Shown: in pieces, positions 25,641-38,832 of the stretch
Numbering within the stretch: the stretch's first letter is position 1
Layout of the letters: each line of letters opens with the position of its first letter
Assembly (NCBI GenBank): GCA_036897095.1
Contig: JAYMSP010000179.1
Coordinates: forward strand, 1 to 64,000
DNA: 64,000 nucleotides
Direction: 5' to 3'
Source: Plantago elongata
Lineage: Eukaryota > Streptophyta > Magnoliopsida > Lamiales > Plantaginaceae
Translations under genes and position numbers: made by a program
Notes under the pieces: model-generated
What the model was told of the DNA's origin: nothing
Seen by the model: the letters and a program-made list of their open reading frames with translations, nothing else
The model's database searches: none

Positions 25641-26082
25641 TTGAAACTAATTGCAAACCAACAAAAAGGAAAATCAAAGATTTCCTATTTTTATAATGAT
25701 TTTTTCTATTTTAACTTTTCTTTTAGTCATCCTATAATTTGAACTTAATTTATATTTTCAACTCCAACATTTTTGTTCTTTAGTACACAACCATTTCTTC
25801 AATTTCACTTCTTCAAATAGTACGTAAACTCCAATTGGTGGGTGGAGATCATTTGGCATCAAATATTTAAAAAAAAAACTTAACATGAAAATATTGCGTT
25901 GTTACTTAAAGTTTACTCAGTTAATATAATGTTATAAATGCTGTAAATCAACGTATTATGAATTAATATAGTGTTGTAACTTAAATGATCTATGTTTAAA
26001 TTAAAATTCCGAGGGGGTACTGGCATGTGAGGAACCCAAACTCCGTCACCACAACCACCACCAAAATATAAGAAAAATGATA

Positions 26083-26294
26083 CTCCCTCCAATCTTTTAA
26101 AAACTTCCTAGGAAGATTTTTTTTTCGAACTTTAACTGTAAATTACTTTCAAACTGCACAACAAAAGAATATAATAAATTAAGTATATTTTACTAGTATA
26201 ACTTTAATTTATACTTTTTGCGTATAATTTGCGAGTAATTTACGGTCAAAGTTCGACAAAAAAGTCTCCCTATGAAGCTTTTAAAAGACCAGAG
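26083..26294. mobile_element. Stowaway-like MITE with long foldback arms
   Basis: Left arm starts CTCCCTCC after a TA and continues TCTTTTAAAAACTTCCTAGG; the reverse complement of the right arm reads TCTTTTAAAAGCTTCATAGG. Both continue into TCGAACTTT and GTAAATTACT. Arms are about 70 bp and imperfect. The outer right end has lost the usual GGAGGGAG. Confidence 0.7.
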
Positions 26295-27481
26295 CAACAA
26301 TATCATTCGGAGCTTTCATGTAGTAACAAATTTTATTTCCTACTTTTTATTTTTTTAGAATACAAAATAAATATAACCCGAATATATATATATGTATGTA
26401 TATATATTGTATGTTTACATCATCCATTCGGGTTAAAAAACGATAAATTAATAAACTAAACACACGACTCTATTCAGAGACCTAACACTCCATTACGAAG
26501 AAAATTCCACCATCGTTAGGGTTCGAACCCATCACCTCATGAATGCAACATATTTTATTCAATTTTTTTTTTTCAATTTGTATCCGTAATGTAGAAAGAT
26601 GAGCCTCTGTATTTGAAATGGGAGGAAGGATCACCTGCCCTATAAAATACTTCAGTTTATATCCCACTATGTGTATTGGTATTTATCTTTATTAACTCCA
26701 ATTAGTTGTGAAATACTTTAACCATGGTTAGTAACATTATTCTCTTTCCAATTTCAATTATTTCCCATTTTACTAAAATTAGTTTTCAATTTAAGAATTT
26801 ATTCAAAACATGATTTTCGTGCAATGTATAACACTAGAAGTTGCTTATATATAGTTGGTTCCATATCGATCTATATATTAGTGTTGAATTCAACTCTCCA
26901 ACATCGAGTCACTATATATAGCAATTCGTTTAGTATTCATGGCGAAAGTCTCACAAGTAATATATTCTTTGAATGGATCTTTTTGTACTAAATTTTTTTT
27001 TATATATACTATGAATCAATTAATTTTGAATTCTTCTTTTTATTTGTAAAATTGGAAGTTTTCAATTCATTTTCGTTTTTTCTTCTTTTATTTTCAAGGC
27101 ACCAAGTGATACAGAAATGAAACCCCAGAAACATCTATGCAGAAAAGAAAGAAAACATTGAACTAGCTTGGAGTTTGGATAGAAATTGAGGTTGCAGGTT
27201 TGTGTGGAAGTGGGATGGTGAACACCAGTGCCTATTTATAGTAAATTGATAAAATAGCTAGGATTATCGGAAATGAGAAAATGATTAATTTTTTTCTTAC
27301 TATGGTTAAGTTTATTGGATTAGATGATATTAAATAAATTAATAAAAATAGTTCAATATAAAATAGGGTATTTTAAGAGGTAGACGATCCACATATATTA
27401 TCGAATAATATTGTTAAAGAGAGATGCCAAGCTCAAACATGGTAAGTTGGACTTACAGGACACACAAGTTTAGTCCAAACG

Positions 27482-27635
27482 TTAGGGGCTGATTGGGCTA
27501 GCATTTAAATGCCCCCATTTGGCTTGATGAACAGTGATTTGACCTAAAATACACTTGAAATACTCCATTTTAATTATATTTCAAACACAATTTCACCAAA
27601 ATCCCCATTCAAATGCCATGTCAATCAGCCCCTAA
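27482..27635 (+). mobile_element. MITE, TTAGGGGCTGATTG family, copy 1
   Basis: The ends are an exact 14 bp inverted repeat, TTAGGGGCTGATTG and CAATCAGCCCCTAA. Internal sequence aligns with the copy at 37407 in reverse orientation. No coding capacity. I could not find a convincing target-site duplication, so the superfamily is open. Confidence 0.85.
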
Positions 27636-27644
27636 GATACAATA

Positions 27645-27851
27645 GTCCCTCCATTCCATTATGAGTTGTCATTTTTCCTTTCCATTTTCACTTTTATAAA
27701 CACAAGATCTCTATAACTATTGTTAATCACATTATTTTATATTTTATCAATTATCTTACATTTCTATCATTAAATTACTACTTTATATATTATAAAGCTT
27801 TTTTTTGCCAATAAGATAAAAACTTTGAGCAGTATTAAAATCGAGAGAGTA
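27645..27851. mobile_element. Stowaway-like MITE, weakly preserved
   Basis: Starts GTCCCTCC after TA and ends near GAGAGAGTAGT. The arms pair only partly (GAGTTGTCATTTTT against GCTCAAAGTTTTTA). It lies 9 bp from the previous MITE. Confidence 0.5.
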
Positions 27852-29012
27852 GTTATAAATAAACTCTATATCCATCATCTTCTTTTCACAGTCACTCTTC
27901 AACATACTGAATGTCTAGCGTATAGAATTATTTAGATCGGAATTACAATGAATACTTAGTGTAGGGCTATTAGCGCCTTAATATTGGGCATTTTTTAATG
28001 ATCTTTTCAACTAGTATATTTATGTATATACTGTTTTTCTTTCCAAGGTTATAAATAATAACTTAAAAATTATATGCGCAACTAAATGAGATCAGACACT
28101 AGTTTAATATCGTCGGCTAGTATAATATTTTTTCATGGGTCTGAAAATCTAAGTCTTACATCAGAAGTCTGACTTTACAATATATCTTCTTACACGTGTA
28201 GCTAGTTTTCGTTTTAAACTACCCCAATCTCGTATACCATTTATAATAATTACTAGGTTATGGTCTTCTGCTCCGATGTGACTTAATTGGTGCATGCGTG
28301 TATAAAGAGTTATTAGAAGGAAAGACTATGACTATTGTTCACCTATACATTCACGCGATATATGATATATTATTAATATTAACTATTTTTCGATGGAAAA
28401 GACACTCTCAAGTCTCATCCCCACTTTGCATCTCGAGCTCTCAACTTGAACCTACATCACCATCAATGTCATATTTGATTGAAGTCATTGATGAATAACC
28501 CCCACACACAAAATCGATGGAGTTTTTGGGTAAGAATTAGAACTGAATTATTTAAATTCGAACTTTTATTTTTGTACTCATATGGAAAGTACACAACTTT
28601 TCAATTGGAATGGAGATAATTAATTCCAATTCTCAACCAACTCTTAAACAGAAAACGCAATGGGACATAGTTGCTATAAATCAACCAACAATGTTTAGGC
28701 ACATGAACAAAACTAAACCCGATTACCCCAAACATAGCAAATTACTCATGATAAAATGTGAGTGATACTACAGGGAGTATATCCAATGAAAATGTCCATT
28801 ATGAACCACCGCATCTTACAATTAATCAAGAATGAAAAGAGCCGAGTTACATAATTTTTGCTGGTCCCTATGTCCTCCTAAACCTTAAAATTTCCAGAGC
28901 ACGATTAAAGTAATGAAACTTGCAATTGCACGAGGATTATTACTTTGGGTCCAACGTGAGTCGACCGAATCATTAGCTCCAATGTTTTGAATCCATTTAC
29001 CAGGGTGGTGTC

Positions 29013-29153
29013 TGTTAGACTATGTAATCGTATAGATTGGTATATACATTAATTTTCTAATTAGATTAGTCTTTAGATTATAACTTCTCACACTTGTATA
29101 TATACCCCTTATAATTCTATGAATAGATACGGATTATATTCATTACTCTTACA
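29013..29153 (+). repeat. Left LTR of the deleted copia element
   Basis: 141 bp, TG to CA ends, directly followed by the primer-binding site. It is shorter than the right LTR, which carries about 46 bp of extra internally repeated sequence. Confidence 0.9.
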
Positions 29154-30846
29154 TGGTATTAAGCCAAGTCCCGACCTCACGTCAATAAAAACAGCTTCTT
29201 CTTTCCCTCTTTCACCGTTAGCTGCCTTCAACCTGCTCTTCTCCTTTTTTTTTCTCTCCTCTTCCCGTCCACACTGTCAAACTCTAAATAGTCTTCCCAA
29301 CCTATTATCTTCGACCAACCTCTCCCTTTTTCTCTCTTTTACTTCCCTGATTCGTCGACCACCATGACATCCAAACCCGCCACCGGTTTTCATTCGGCTC
29401 TTGCCGTAACCAACGTCAAGGCTCTCGTCCCCATCACCCTTGACCTTGAAATTGCTCGCTATCATGAATGGTCCAACTTGTTCCAAGTCCAAGTCAATGT
29501 CCATGTTGTTCTTGAACATATTATTCCTCATACGGATAAAACTGAGCTAGACGCCTACACCAAAACAAAGGAAGACGATCATGCTCTTTAGAAACGACTT
29601 AACAACGTCGTCCTTCAATGGATGTATGCCACCGTTTCCCCCAACATCCTCTCCTCCATCCTTGTATCTAACGACACATCCGAATTTGCCTGGAATCGAA
29701 TTCACCAAATTTTTCAGGATAACTAGAACTACCGTGTTACCTTCCTTGAAACTGAATTCACCAATCTACGGATGGTGGATTTTTCCTCGGTGATTGCCTA
29801 CTGCAATCGCCTCAAATCTCTCTCCGATCAACTCGCCAACGTTGGTGCTCCCGTCTCGGATCAACATTTGGTTCTTTGTATCCTTGCTGGCCTACCCGAA
29901 TCCTACTCTGCTTTTGTTACTCATATCCATCAAAAGAAATCTCTTCCAACTTTCCCCCAACTTTGTTCTCGCCTTAGCTTGCACGACACCACCATGAAGG
30001 AGAGAAACCGTCACCACGGCTCCTATTCGGCTCTCGTTGCCCATCCCACATCTAACTCTAACCCAACAACTGGAACTGAAACTCCAATCGCAACAAAAAG
30101 AACAATTCCAATCGCGGCAAAGGCAACAACTACCAATCCACTACAACCAGTCAACCCTCATTCTCCGGCCACCAGCCCGGTACTTGGCCGTTCTGGTCTC
30201 CGTGGGCTTACCCACCAAATTGGGACATTCCGCCCTACCTATTCCCCACATCCGCATGGACCCCGCCCCAACAGCATGCACAGAGGACAAAATCAGGCCA
30301 AGGCCTTCTTGGCCCAGCACCAAGGCCAACGCACGCGTACTCCGTGCAGGTGCCTCCTTCTCCTGGCTATACTCCAACATATTTGAATGTTGCTATGCAA
30401 ACATTGTCTCTACACAATCCTGACAATAACCGGTACGTGGACTCTTGCCCTTCATCACACATGACCACAAATCCAGGTACTCTTACGTCTTATTCCTCTT
30501 TGAGCAAACATTCTGGTATTATTGTCAGTAATCGTAGCATTATTCCTATTTGTGTTGCCAACGTTGTCTCTGAATCCTGTTGGCTTCACAATCTTCTCCT
30601 AGAACTATGTTATCCGATTTTCAAAGCTACTTTGGTCTACTGTGACAATGTTAGTGCCATCTACCTTTCTGGCAACCTCGTGCAACATCAACGCGCATAA
30701 CACATCGAAATGGATATTCATTTTGTTCGATAAAAGGTTGCTAAAGGCGAGGTTTGCATTCGCCATGTTCCATCTCGCTATCAAATAGAAGATATTTTCG
30801 TGACAGTCTATGCGTCAGACTTCCTCCAGCTTCGACTGAGGGTGTG

Positions 30847-31033
30847 TGTTAGACTATGTAATTGTATAGACTTGTATATACATTAGTTTCCTGATTATAT
30901 GAGTCTTTATTATAGAACTCTAGTTAGATTAGTTTCATGATTCTATTAGTCTTTAGATTATAGCTTCTTGTACTTGTATATATACCCATTCTAATTCTAT
31001 AAATAGACACTGATTATATTCATTACTCTTACA
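30847..31033 (+). repeat. Right LTR of the deleted copia element
   Basis: 187 bp, preceded by a purine-rich stretch (GACTGAGGG) that fits a polypurine tract. An internal partial duplication around GATTAGTTTC explains the length difference from the left LTR. Confidence 0.9.
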
Positions 31034-31342
31034 GTATCTCACATAAAATCTAGTCTGGGTTTTACATAAAGCAATTACAAGTTACAACCCATGTTTCGAT
31101 GATGATATCGGGCCAAAAACCTCCACATTCCAATAAACATCCAATTAGGGTTATTGAGTTTATTGAGAAAAAAAGAAGTAAAAAACTAAAAATGTTGTGC
31201 TTCTTTTGTATTTTACTACAACTTGTATAGGAAATCGTAATCAAGGTCATTACGTAAGAAGGTAACCTACCATCTCTATCAGTCAGTTGTACATTTGATA
31301 AACTGTACGATTCACGTAATATACTGCAAACTACGAAAGTCA

Positions 31343-31350
31343 TGACGTCA
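31343..31350. promoter_or_regulatory. TGACGTCA palindrome (bZIP C-box), copy 1
   Basis: Perfect 8 bp palindrome, the classic binding site of TGA- and C-box-type bZIP factors. It lies about 0.75 kb upstream of the actin leader intron. Binding is inferred. Confidence 0.5.
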
Positions 31351-31379
31351 GAATATATAATCACATAAATTCATATCAA

Positions 31380-31387
31380 TGACGTCA
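31380..31387. promoter_or_regulatory. TGACGTCA palindrome (bZIP C-box), copy 2
   Basis: Second perfect palindrome, 37 bp from the first start to start, within ATGACGTCAT. Confidence 0.5.
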
Positions 31388-32092
31388 TTCAGGCTAACAT
31401 ACCAAGTTGGTCCAGGTTAGAATGACTAAACCTCCACCAATAATTAATCGGAGTACATTTTTCAAGACTTAACAAGATAACTTACAAAGATACTTATAAC
31501 AATTTATTCATATCATATATTAAGGTGAGATCAATGTAAATGTTTGACGCAAACATGTGAGTGATCAACCTTTGCGGATTCAAGTTTTAATCTTTTTACC
31601 ATGTGCATTGCTTTTTAACCTTATACGTAGAATTTACCACTGGGTGAAAAGTTAAAAAGACAAGCAAGTTGAGTGTAATTAAAATTGGACCTGAATTTTC
31701 CAAGTAGCCCAAGTCCGGTTGTCAAAACCCAAAAAGGCCAAAGGTAATCATTCCCCATGTTGGTTGTCACAGCCTAACACACAGAGCCACGTAAGGCAAC
31801 AATACTTTTTCCCCAAAAATAAGAAAAAAATACAGCAAAGAAATAAAAGAAAAAGGTGTTGAATGTTTCAAATCCTACTAAATAAAGGCAGTGGTTTCTT
31901 TCTGTGTGTTCACCACCCATTCTTTCCCTTCCTTCTCTTTCGCGTTCCACCATTTCTCCATCACAGGCGGCAAAAAGACAGGGCCACCACCCACCCATAC
32001 ACATACTTACATACAACTACGCCACCACCGAGCTCCAATTCACGATCCATCCATCCACTCTTCGATCACCTGCCTTTCTCTCTACCTCCAAG

Positions 32093-32703
32093 GTAATCAA
32101 ATCAATCCTTCTCCGATTTCGCTTTTCTCTTAATCGTCATCGTGAGATCTGGAATGTACTCTGTTTCGATTTCAATCGTCTGATTCGTTTCCGATCTGAT
32201 TGTGTTTTGAGTTTTCATTGATCGATCTGTAGAATGTATGTCTTCTTCACTAGCTGATGATTATCGATTTGTAATTTGTATGTACACCGTTAGTATTGAG
32301 CAGCTGATTTGTCACGTTTTATGCACGGACACGTGCACATTGTTCTGCGTTGCTTCTACGTTGTTTGCTCATTGAGAACCGCCGTGCTGTTTATTTTAGT
32401 CTGAAATGAATTTAATGCCGTCTTTGATTTGAATGTTTGAGGAAAGGTATTGATGCTTGAGCACGTATGATTATTAGGATGTAATGCGATTCTGATTTGG
32501 AGTCTGTTATCGGTGCACAACTGTACATTTTAGTGAAGTGCTTATGTTATGATCAGCAAGCATGTAAATGTAGTTAGCTTTCTTGTGATCGTGTATATGT
32601 GATCTGATGAAAGGCTAGAGTTGGATTGAAATGTTGTGTGTTTGTGTTGAAGTGGTGATAGATTATGAATCCTTTTAATATTGTAATGCTGGTGTTGTTG
32701 TAG
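32093..32703 (+). other. Leader intron of actin gene
   Basis: GTAATC donor after CTCCAAG and a TTGTTGTAG acceptor 10 bp upstream of the ATG. A 5' UTR intron at this place is a conserved feature of plant actin genes and is known to raise expression. Confidence 0.85.
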
Positions 32704-32713
32704 TGCATAAAAA

Positions 32714-34155
<1,442 letters not shown>

Positions 34156-35392
34156 GAAGTTAAGCACCATGGCTGGTTTTGCGTTTCTATTAAGCCTTTA
34201 GTTGGAGTTTCGTGTCATCTTTCGAGTTTGGTTGAAGCGAAGAAGTTTTGAGGGTCGGGTTTCAGTTCATGCAGTTCAAGTTCTTGTTATATTCTACTTA
34301 TGTAACAAGAGTAGGGTGATCTTTCTCATATGACTTGAGACTTGAGTCCTTGAGCTTGTGTCACTTCACAGGTCATTTATATATTTTGGGAGCAGTTGTA
34401 ATGTTTTCCTGTTTTGCCTTTTCAATTCATTTTCTCGTGAGTTTCTTATTATTGGCGCACATCGCCTTTTGGATAATTATGTCAATATTTTTGTAATGCA
34501 GTTTGGGAACTTATATTCATGTTTCAGACTTCCAACAAATTTATGATTGAGATCCTCATTTTAAATATGTTGATGGTTTATATCTGTAGTTCTGTACCTA
34601 AATTTGTTACTGCTTCCTTCACACATGTGATCTGGAAGTTTCTCCTGCCTGTGGTAAAAGTTTCTACTGCTTCTGATTTGTTAGGAAGTTACAAAACCGG
34701 TAGTTTCTTTCAAGCTCCATTCACGAATGGGAGTAGGTATCTAATACATTATTATTGGTATATACTCAGTCACAGAATATGAAAGCTAATAGTCACGATC
34801 ACAGCAATGTCAAAGATAGAGACAATAACCACCAGTTTGTGCCCCTCTAAAGTTGAACTGAAACAGTTGTGTTTGTAGGTGATCTGGTTCTTTTTTTCTA
34901 ATAATTGCGAAAATGTCATGTCAATTTCAAGAAGGGAAGCCCATAAACTGATCCTGTGTATCAAATCAAAGTTTACTTTTGGGAATAGAGGTACCCACGA
35001 TGTTTTGAAATTCTTTCTTCCCTCAAATTTTAAATGGAGAAAAGTTGCCCTGATGTTTGACACAATCACACAAATGCGATTAAAGAATGATAAGCAAAAT
35101 TAGCAAACAAAATTCCAGCACAAGACACTTCATCAGTATTTAAAAAATCGATCATAAACTTGCCCCCTCTAACCAATTATCCAAGTCTCAGCCCTAACCG
35201 TATAACTTATGATTTTATTAAGTTAATAAATAGTATTATCTTATACACATCTCCCACCTAACTCATACATTTTCAGCTTATTTTACACTACAATTAAAGT
35301 TTTCCTCTTATACTTTATCTCTCTTCAATTTCTCAGCGGTACTAATTAAATGCAAGATGGAGTAAATTTCTAAAATATTACTCTTAAAAGAG

Positions 35393-35638
35393 TTAGGGGC
35401 TGATTGGAGTAGCATCCAAATGATCGTTTGGATGATACTCGAAAATTTTATGTTTGTTATGGCATTTAAATACCGAAGATCGAAATACCTCTGCAGTATC
35501 AACATTTTTCTCTACCTATATAACAAACCTATAATACCATATCCAATTACAATTCTATACCAAACACAATTTTAACAATCCCACTACAATTCTGATCACT
35601 ATTCAGGCATTTAAATCGCATGCCAATCAGATTCTTAA
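35393..35638 (+). mobile_element. MITE, TTAGGGGCTGATTG family, copy 2
   Basis: Left end TTAGGGGCTGATTGG matches copy 1; right end CCAATCAGATTCTTAA is a degraded inverted partner. The subterminal TAGCAT and AAATG blocks are shared. It is longer than copy 1 (about 246 bp), with a different interior. Confidence 0.7.
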
Positions 35639-36164
35639 TTCCCAAAATATTACTCTTCTTAAATTATTTTCCAAACTACTATTCTTTATGCCACATAAAC
35701 TGTCAAATTGGATTACAACCACATCTGATTGACAATCAATTTAAAGGGGAAATAAAAATTTCAAATAGCTAGTTTTGTACCCATTCAATACAACGCCAAA
35801 GCATGCCTTCCGGAACGGCAGAATAGTGAGATGTACCAAACCTTGTTTTCTCGTCCCATTCTAAACAATTCATTCATAAACTCAAACTAGTCTCAAAGGG
35901 AATAGATTGTTCATTGTTGCCTGTAAATTTTATTAATGTTACAAGTTGTTGTAGTTTTAGTTTAATTGTGACTAATTCTTAGTTTTAATATGATGAACTA
36001 GGAAGTGCACTTTTTAATATTCCTGTAACTAGCTAATTTATACAGTTTCTTTGTATGCAAATTTAGTAAAAGACTACTAGTTTATTTAATACTACTAGTT
36101 TTCTGCTCTAGTGATTCAAAGTTTTTAAGGTATCTTATGTTGGACGGCCTTGATAAATTCTTAC

Positions 36165-36401
36165 AACCTCCGTCCCCCCTCATCAGAAATGAAGTAATTT
36201 TTCACTTTAAACATCACATCAAAATGAAATAATATTTTATTTATAAAAATAATCTCACGATACAATTCATTTTTAACCACACATTATTGAATCTACATTT
36301 ACTTACTTTTAATTTTCAAACTCATGATTAACCACATATTATGTATTTATCTTAAAAATCGTGTAAAACTAAATTATTTCATTATTAACCGGACGGGCCT
36401 A
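36165..36401. mobile_element. Stowaway-like MITE
   Basis: Left end ACCTCCGTCCCCCC and right end ACCGGACGGGCCTA form an imperfect inverted repeat. The arms continue with AATGAAGTAATTTTTCAC against AATGAAATAATTTAG. It ends about 260 bp before the membrane-protein ATG. Confidence 0.65.
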
Positions 36402-36660
36402 ATTTTTACGTTTTTTATATTAAAGAAACATTTTCTCTTTGTTTATCAATACTTTTAATTTTACATTTTTAATAAAATTTCGAAATTTCACAGGAGTAGA
36501 TCCAACTGTAGCAATAAATACAGGGGATGTCTTCTCTTCACTAGTTCACAGCTCAGTTATCCATATTCCAGTCCACCTTGAAAATTAAATTCACACCAAC
36601 TCAAACCCCCTAATCACCACACACACTCTCTCACTCTCATCTCCACCTCCACTCCTCCCA

Positions 36661-37260
36661 ATGTCCGAATACATAAACCCCACCACCTCCTCCACCGCAA
36701 AACACCACCAGAACCACAACCACCCACACCTCCTCACACGCGAAGAAACCGCTCTCCAAGCCCTCAACACTATAATCCAGCTCCACTTCGAGAAAACCCT
36801 AGAGAAAAAACGCGCAGTAGATCTCCAGAAAAAGGAGCTCTGGAAGCTCTTCCACCTCTTCTTCCTCTTCCTCGCCGTCGTCTTCCTCGCCCACGCCCAA
36901 TCCCCCTCTCTCCAATGCCGCCACTGCTGGATCCCCATCGGCCTCCTCTCCCTCGCACATCTGATATTCTACGTCTCGGTCGCGCAGACTTTGCGGTGCA
37001 TCAACGGGTTCAAGTACCAGCGGAGGTGCCACAAGCTGACGCTGGGGATGGCGACGGAGCGGCTGAGGGCGGTGAAGATGCGGCTGAGTGGTGGTGGGGG
37101 ATTGGAGGAGTTCGGGGATGAGGAGCTGGAGGTGCATTATCAGGAGCCACCGGAGAGCTATTTTGGGAAGTTTAAGAGGAATTGGGGATTGTATTTTGGG
37201 TTTTTGATTTTTGTGTATGGGTTTATGGTTTCTTCTTCGGTTGTTATGCTCTGTTATTAG
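36661..37260 (+). CDS. Plant membrane protein of unknown function, three predicted helices
   Basis: Intronless frame of 199 residues. An N-terminal hydrophilic part rich in His and Asn leads into a charged helix (LHFEKTLEKKRAVDLQKKEL). Three hydrophobic segments follow at about residues 62-80, 91-110 and 176-197, and the protein ends almost inside the last one (VVMLCY). The loop between helices 2 and 3 is basic then acidic. CRHCW between helices 1 and 2 and RRCHK after helix 2 may be structural cysteines. I recognise a typical small plant-specific transmembrane protein but not a named family, so no function is given. The start is the first ATG after a pyrimidine-rich leader. The first half is strongly C-rich in codon use and the second half is not. 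Confidence 0.82.
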   Translation: MSEYINPTTSSTAKHHQNHNHPHLLTREETALQALNTIIQLHFEKTLEKKRAVDLQKKELWKLFHLFFLFLAVVFLAHAQSPSLQCRHCWIPIGLLSLAHLIFYVSVAQTLRCINGFKYQRRCHKLTLGMATERLRAVKMRLSGGGGLEEFGDEELEVHYQEPPESYFGKFKRNWGLYFGFLIFVYGFMVSSSVVMLCY

Positions 37261-37406
37261 TTGTGATGGCTGCTAGTTTAGGATCGGTGGGATTCAATGA
37301 ATTGTTGTTGTGCTGTCATTTTGATGGTTCAACTTCATTTCTAGTCCCGCTAATCATGTATTAATTCCACATTTTTTAGACAACAATCTTTCAATTTGAC
37401 TGGTGA

Positions 37407-37570
37407 TTAAGGGACTGATTGGCATAGAATTTGTGTCGTTTGAATGGATTTTAGTAAAATTGTATTTGGATGTAAATAAAATGGAATTATTTGAATTGCA
37501 TTTTAGGTCAAATTAATGTTCATCGAGTTAAATGGACCGATTATAATTCCATTCCAAACAGCCTACATTT
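37407..37570 (-). mobile_element. MITE, TTAGGGGCTGATTG family, copy 3 (inverted)
   Basis: Starts TTAAGGGACTGATTGGCAT and aligns over its length with the reverse complement of copy 1, including ATTTTAGGTCAAAT and TGTTCATC. The far end is degraded. It lies about 150 bp after the stop codon of the membrane-protein gene, so probably within or just past its 3' UTR. Confidence 0.75.
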
Positions 37571-38044
37571 GAATAGAATTGTAGAGTATTGTGTTGATAG
37601 ATTTTTAGTGTAGAGTGTTTGTGATTCTTTATGAAAAATTGCAATTGAAATTGAACAACTTAATTGAAATTCTACACTCCGGTTAATCGTAAAAGTTAAA
37701 TTAAATTAAGACATCGTTTGCGGGAAAGAGGAAGGAAGTATGACACTATAAGTTGGGGAATGTAGACGTTCTCATCTAATTTAGATAATGAAAGTAAGCA
37801 TGAGGTTTTAATTCGACTTTTCACACATTATAAAACGAGACGAATGCGATGCACGAATGAAATTATCTGTAAGTTTTTTATTTGTATGTATAAACTGATT
37901 TATGAGGGTAGATTACTTAATTGGGCTGGACTTAACTTCTGTATATCTTTGTCTTGGGCTGCATATAGTATCTTGTTTTGGGCTTCGCATTACATAGGCT
38001 TAGTATGGTGTAAACTCAGTTTTAGGCTGGCAGATTTTGGGTCA

Positions 38045-38538
38045 GGGTAAAATCCATTTTTGATATTCATTTGTGAGGCATTTTCAATTTTGATATTTTA
38101 AAGAGGTCTTGTTCAATTTAAGTATTAATTATTATTAATTATTTATAATTAAAGTACTAACTGAATTTTTTAGGTATGCCTTCGCATTCACGTGTAAGTG
38201 AATGTCAAGTACCGAAAGATGTACATAAAAAATTGATCGTTTACGAGATATTGTAGACTTTGTCCCACTCACAAATATCGGTTTCTTCCTCATTATATTC
38301 TATTTTGTAGAGTTTTTCATCAACTATGTTTCAGTCGACTTTTAGTTATATAATTCACGTGGAATTGGGTTTAGGTTAATTGTAACTTTGTGTTAATTTG
38401 TAAACTCACCATTCAATTTATCATTAGTGCCTTAAATGTAAATAGTTATTGATAATTAATAACTAAGTTATATGCGGCCTCTCTGGAGTATTAAATTTGA
38501 AATGCCTCACATTGGAGTACCAAAAATGAATTTTACCC
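38045..38538. mobile_element. Foldback element with about 50 bp terminal inverted repeats
   Basis: Left end GGGTAAAATCCATTTTTG and right end CAAAAATGAATTTTACCC are inverted partners. The arms continue through TGTGAGGCATTT and its complement AAATGCCTCACA. The interior (about 390 bp) is AT-rich and non-coding. Superfamily is not clear. Confidence 0.78.
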
Positions 38539-38597
38539 GCATATTTTGCATATATACAGTAAGTGTAACTCAATTTCAAAATATACTATACATAGTA

Positions 38598-38832
38598 CTC
38601 CTTCCGCCCGTAATTTAAGTTCTCGTATTCTTTTTTAGGTTGTTTCTGATTCAAGTTTTCGTTTCTATATTTGAAAATATTTGAATCCTACGATCTAAAT
38701 TGACCCATGTGAGCTTCCCCCACTTTATTTCCACTATTACTTATATTATATATAATAAACACACATTAATTTATTACATTGCGTTAAAACTCGTATTTGA
38801 TAATACAAAATTTGAATTAGGGACGGAGGGAG
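38598..38832. mobile_element. Stowaway MITE
   Basis: Ends CTCCTTCCGCCCGTAATT and GGGACGGAGGGAG are inverted repeats, each bordered by TA, the Stowaway target dinucleotide. About 235 bp, non-coding. Confidence 0.88.

Larger units (their letters stand above)
23421..29012. other. Large AT-rich spacer with decayed repeats and MITEs
   Basis: No supported gene in 5.6 kb. The left 0.5 kb should hold the ATG13 5' UTR and promoter. The rest contains an old tandem-repeat tract (24540-25640), a Stowaway-like foldback (26083-26294), a MITE with TTAGGGG ends (27482-27635) and a second Stowaway-like element (27645-27851). Open frames are short and without recognisable features. Confidence 0.65.
29013..31033 (+). 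mobile_element. Internally deleted Ty1/copia element with both LTRs
   Basis: Left LTR 29013-29153 and right LTR 30847-31033, both TGTTAGAC to CTCTTACA. Five-base flanks are GTGTC and GTATC, a target-site duplication with one difference. A primer-binding site (TGGTATTAAGCC) follows the left LTR. The interior keeps a gag region (about 29360-30420) and an RNase H tail (about 30580-30830), with the pol middle missing. The element is broken, with several breaks, and cannot be autonomous. The LTRs differ at roughly a tenth of aligned positions by eye, which at a commonly used plant rate of 1.3e-8 per site per year suggests a few million years. Confidence 0.9.
31034..32092 (+). promoter_or_regulatory. 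Actin promoter region and 5' UTR
   Basis: Spacer between the copia right LTR and the actin leader intron. It contains two perfect TGACGTCA palindromes (see separate entries) and, close to the intron, a pyrimidine-rich transcribed-looking stretch typical of plant actin leaders. No clean TATA box; an AT-rich stretch (CTACTAAATAAAGG at about 31875) is the best candidate. Confidence 0.5.
34156..36660. other. Actin 3' side and spacer
   Basis: The first few hundred bases should be the actin 3' UTR. The remainder is AT-rich with a TTAGGGG-family MITE (35393-35638) and a Stowaway-like element (36165-36401). The last 100 bp before 36661 are pyrimidine-rich and probably form the 5' UTR of the membrane-protein gene. 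No other gene is supported. Confidence 0.6.

Noticed and set aside
26518-26540. GGGTTCGAACCC, resembling a tRNA B box
   Set aside because: No A box or cloverleaf could be drawn around it, so neither a tRNA nor a SINE is supported.
36799-37137. Minus-strand frame of 112 codons opposite the membrane-protein gene
   Set aside because: It is low-complexity and overlaps a better supported sense frame with clear transmembrane helices.
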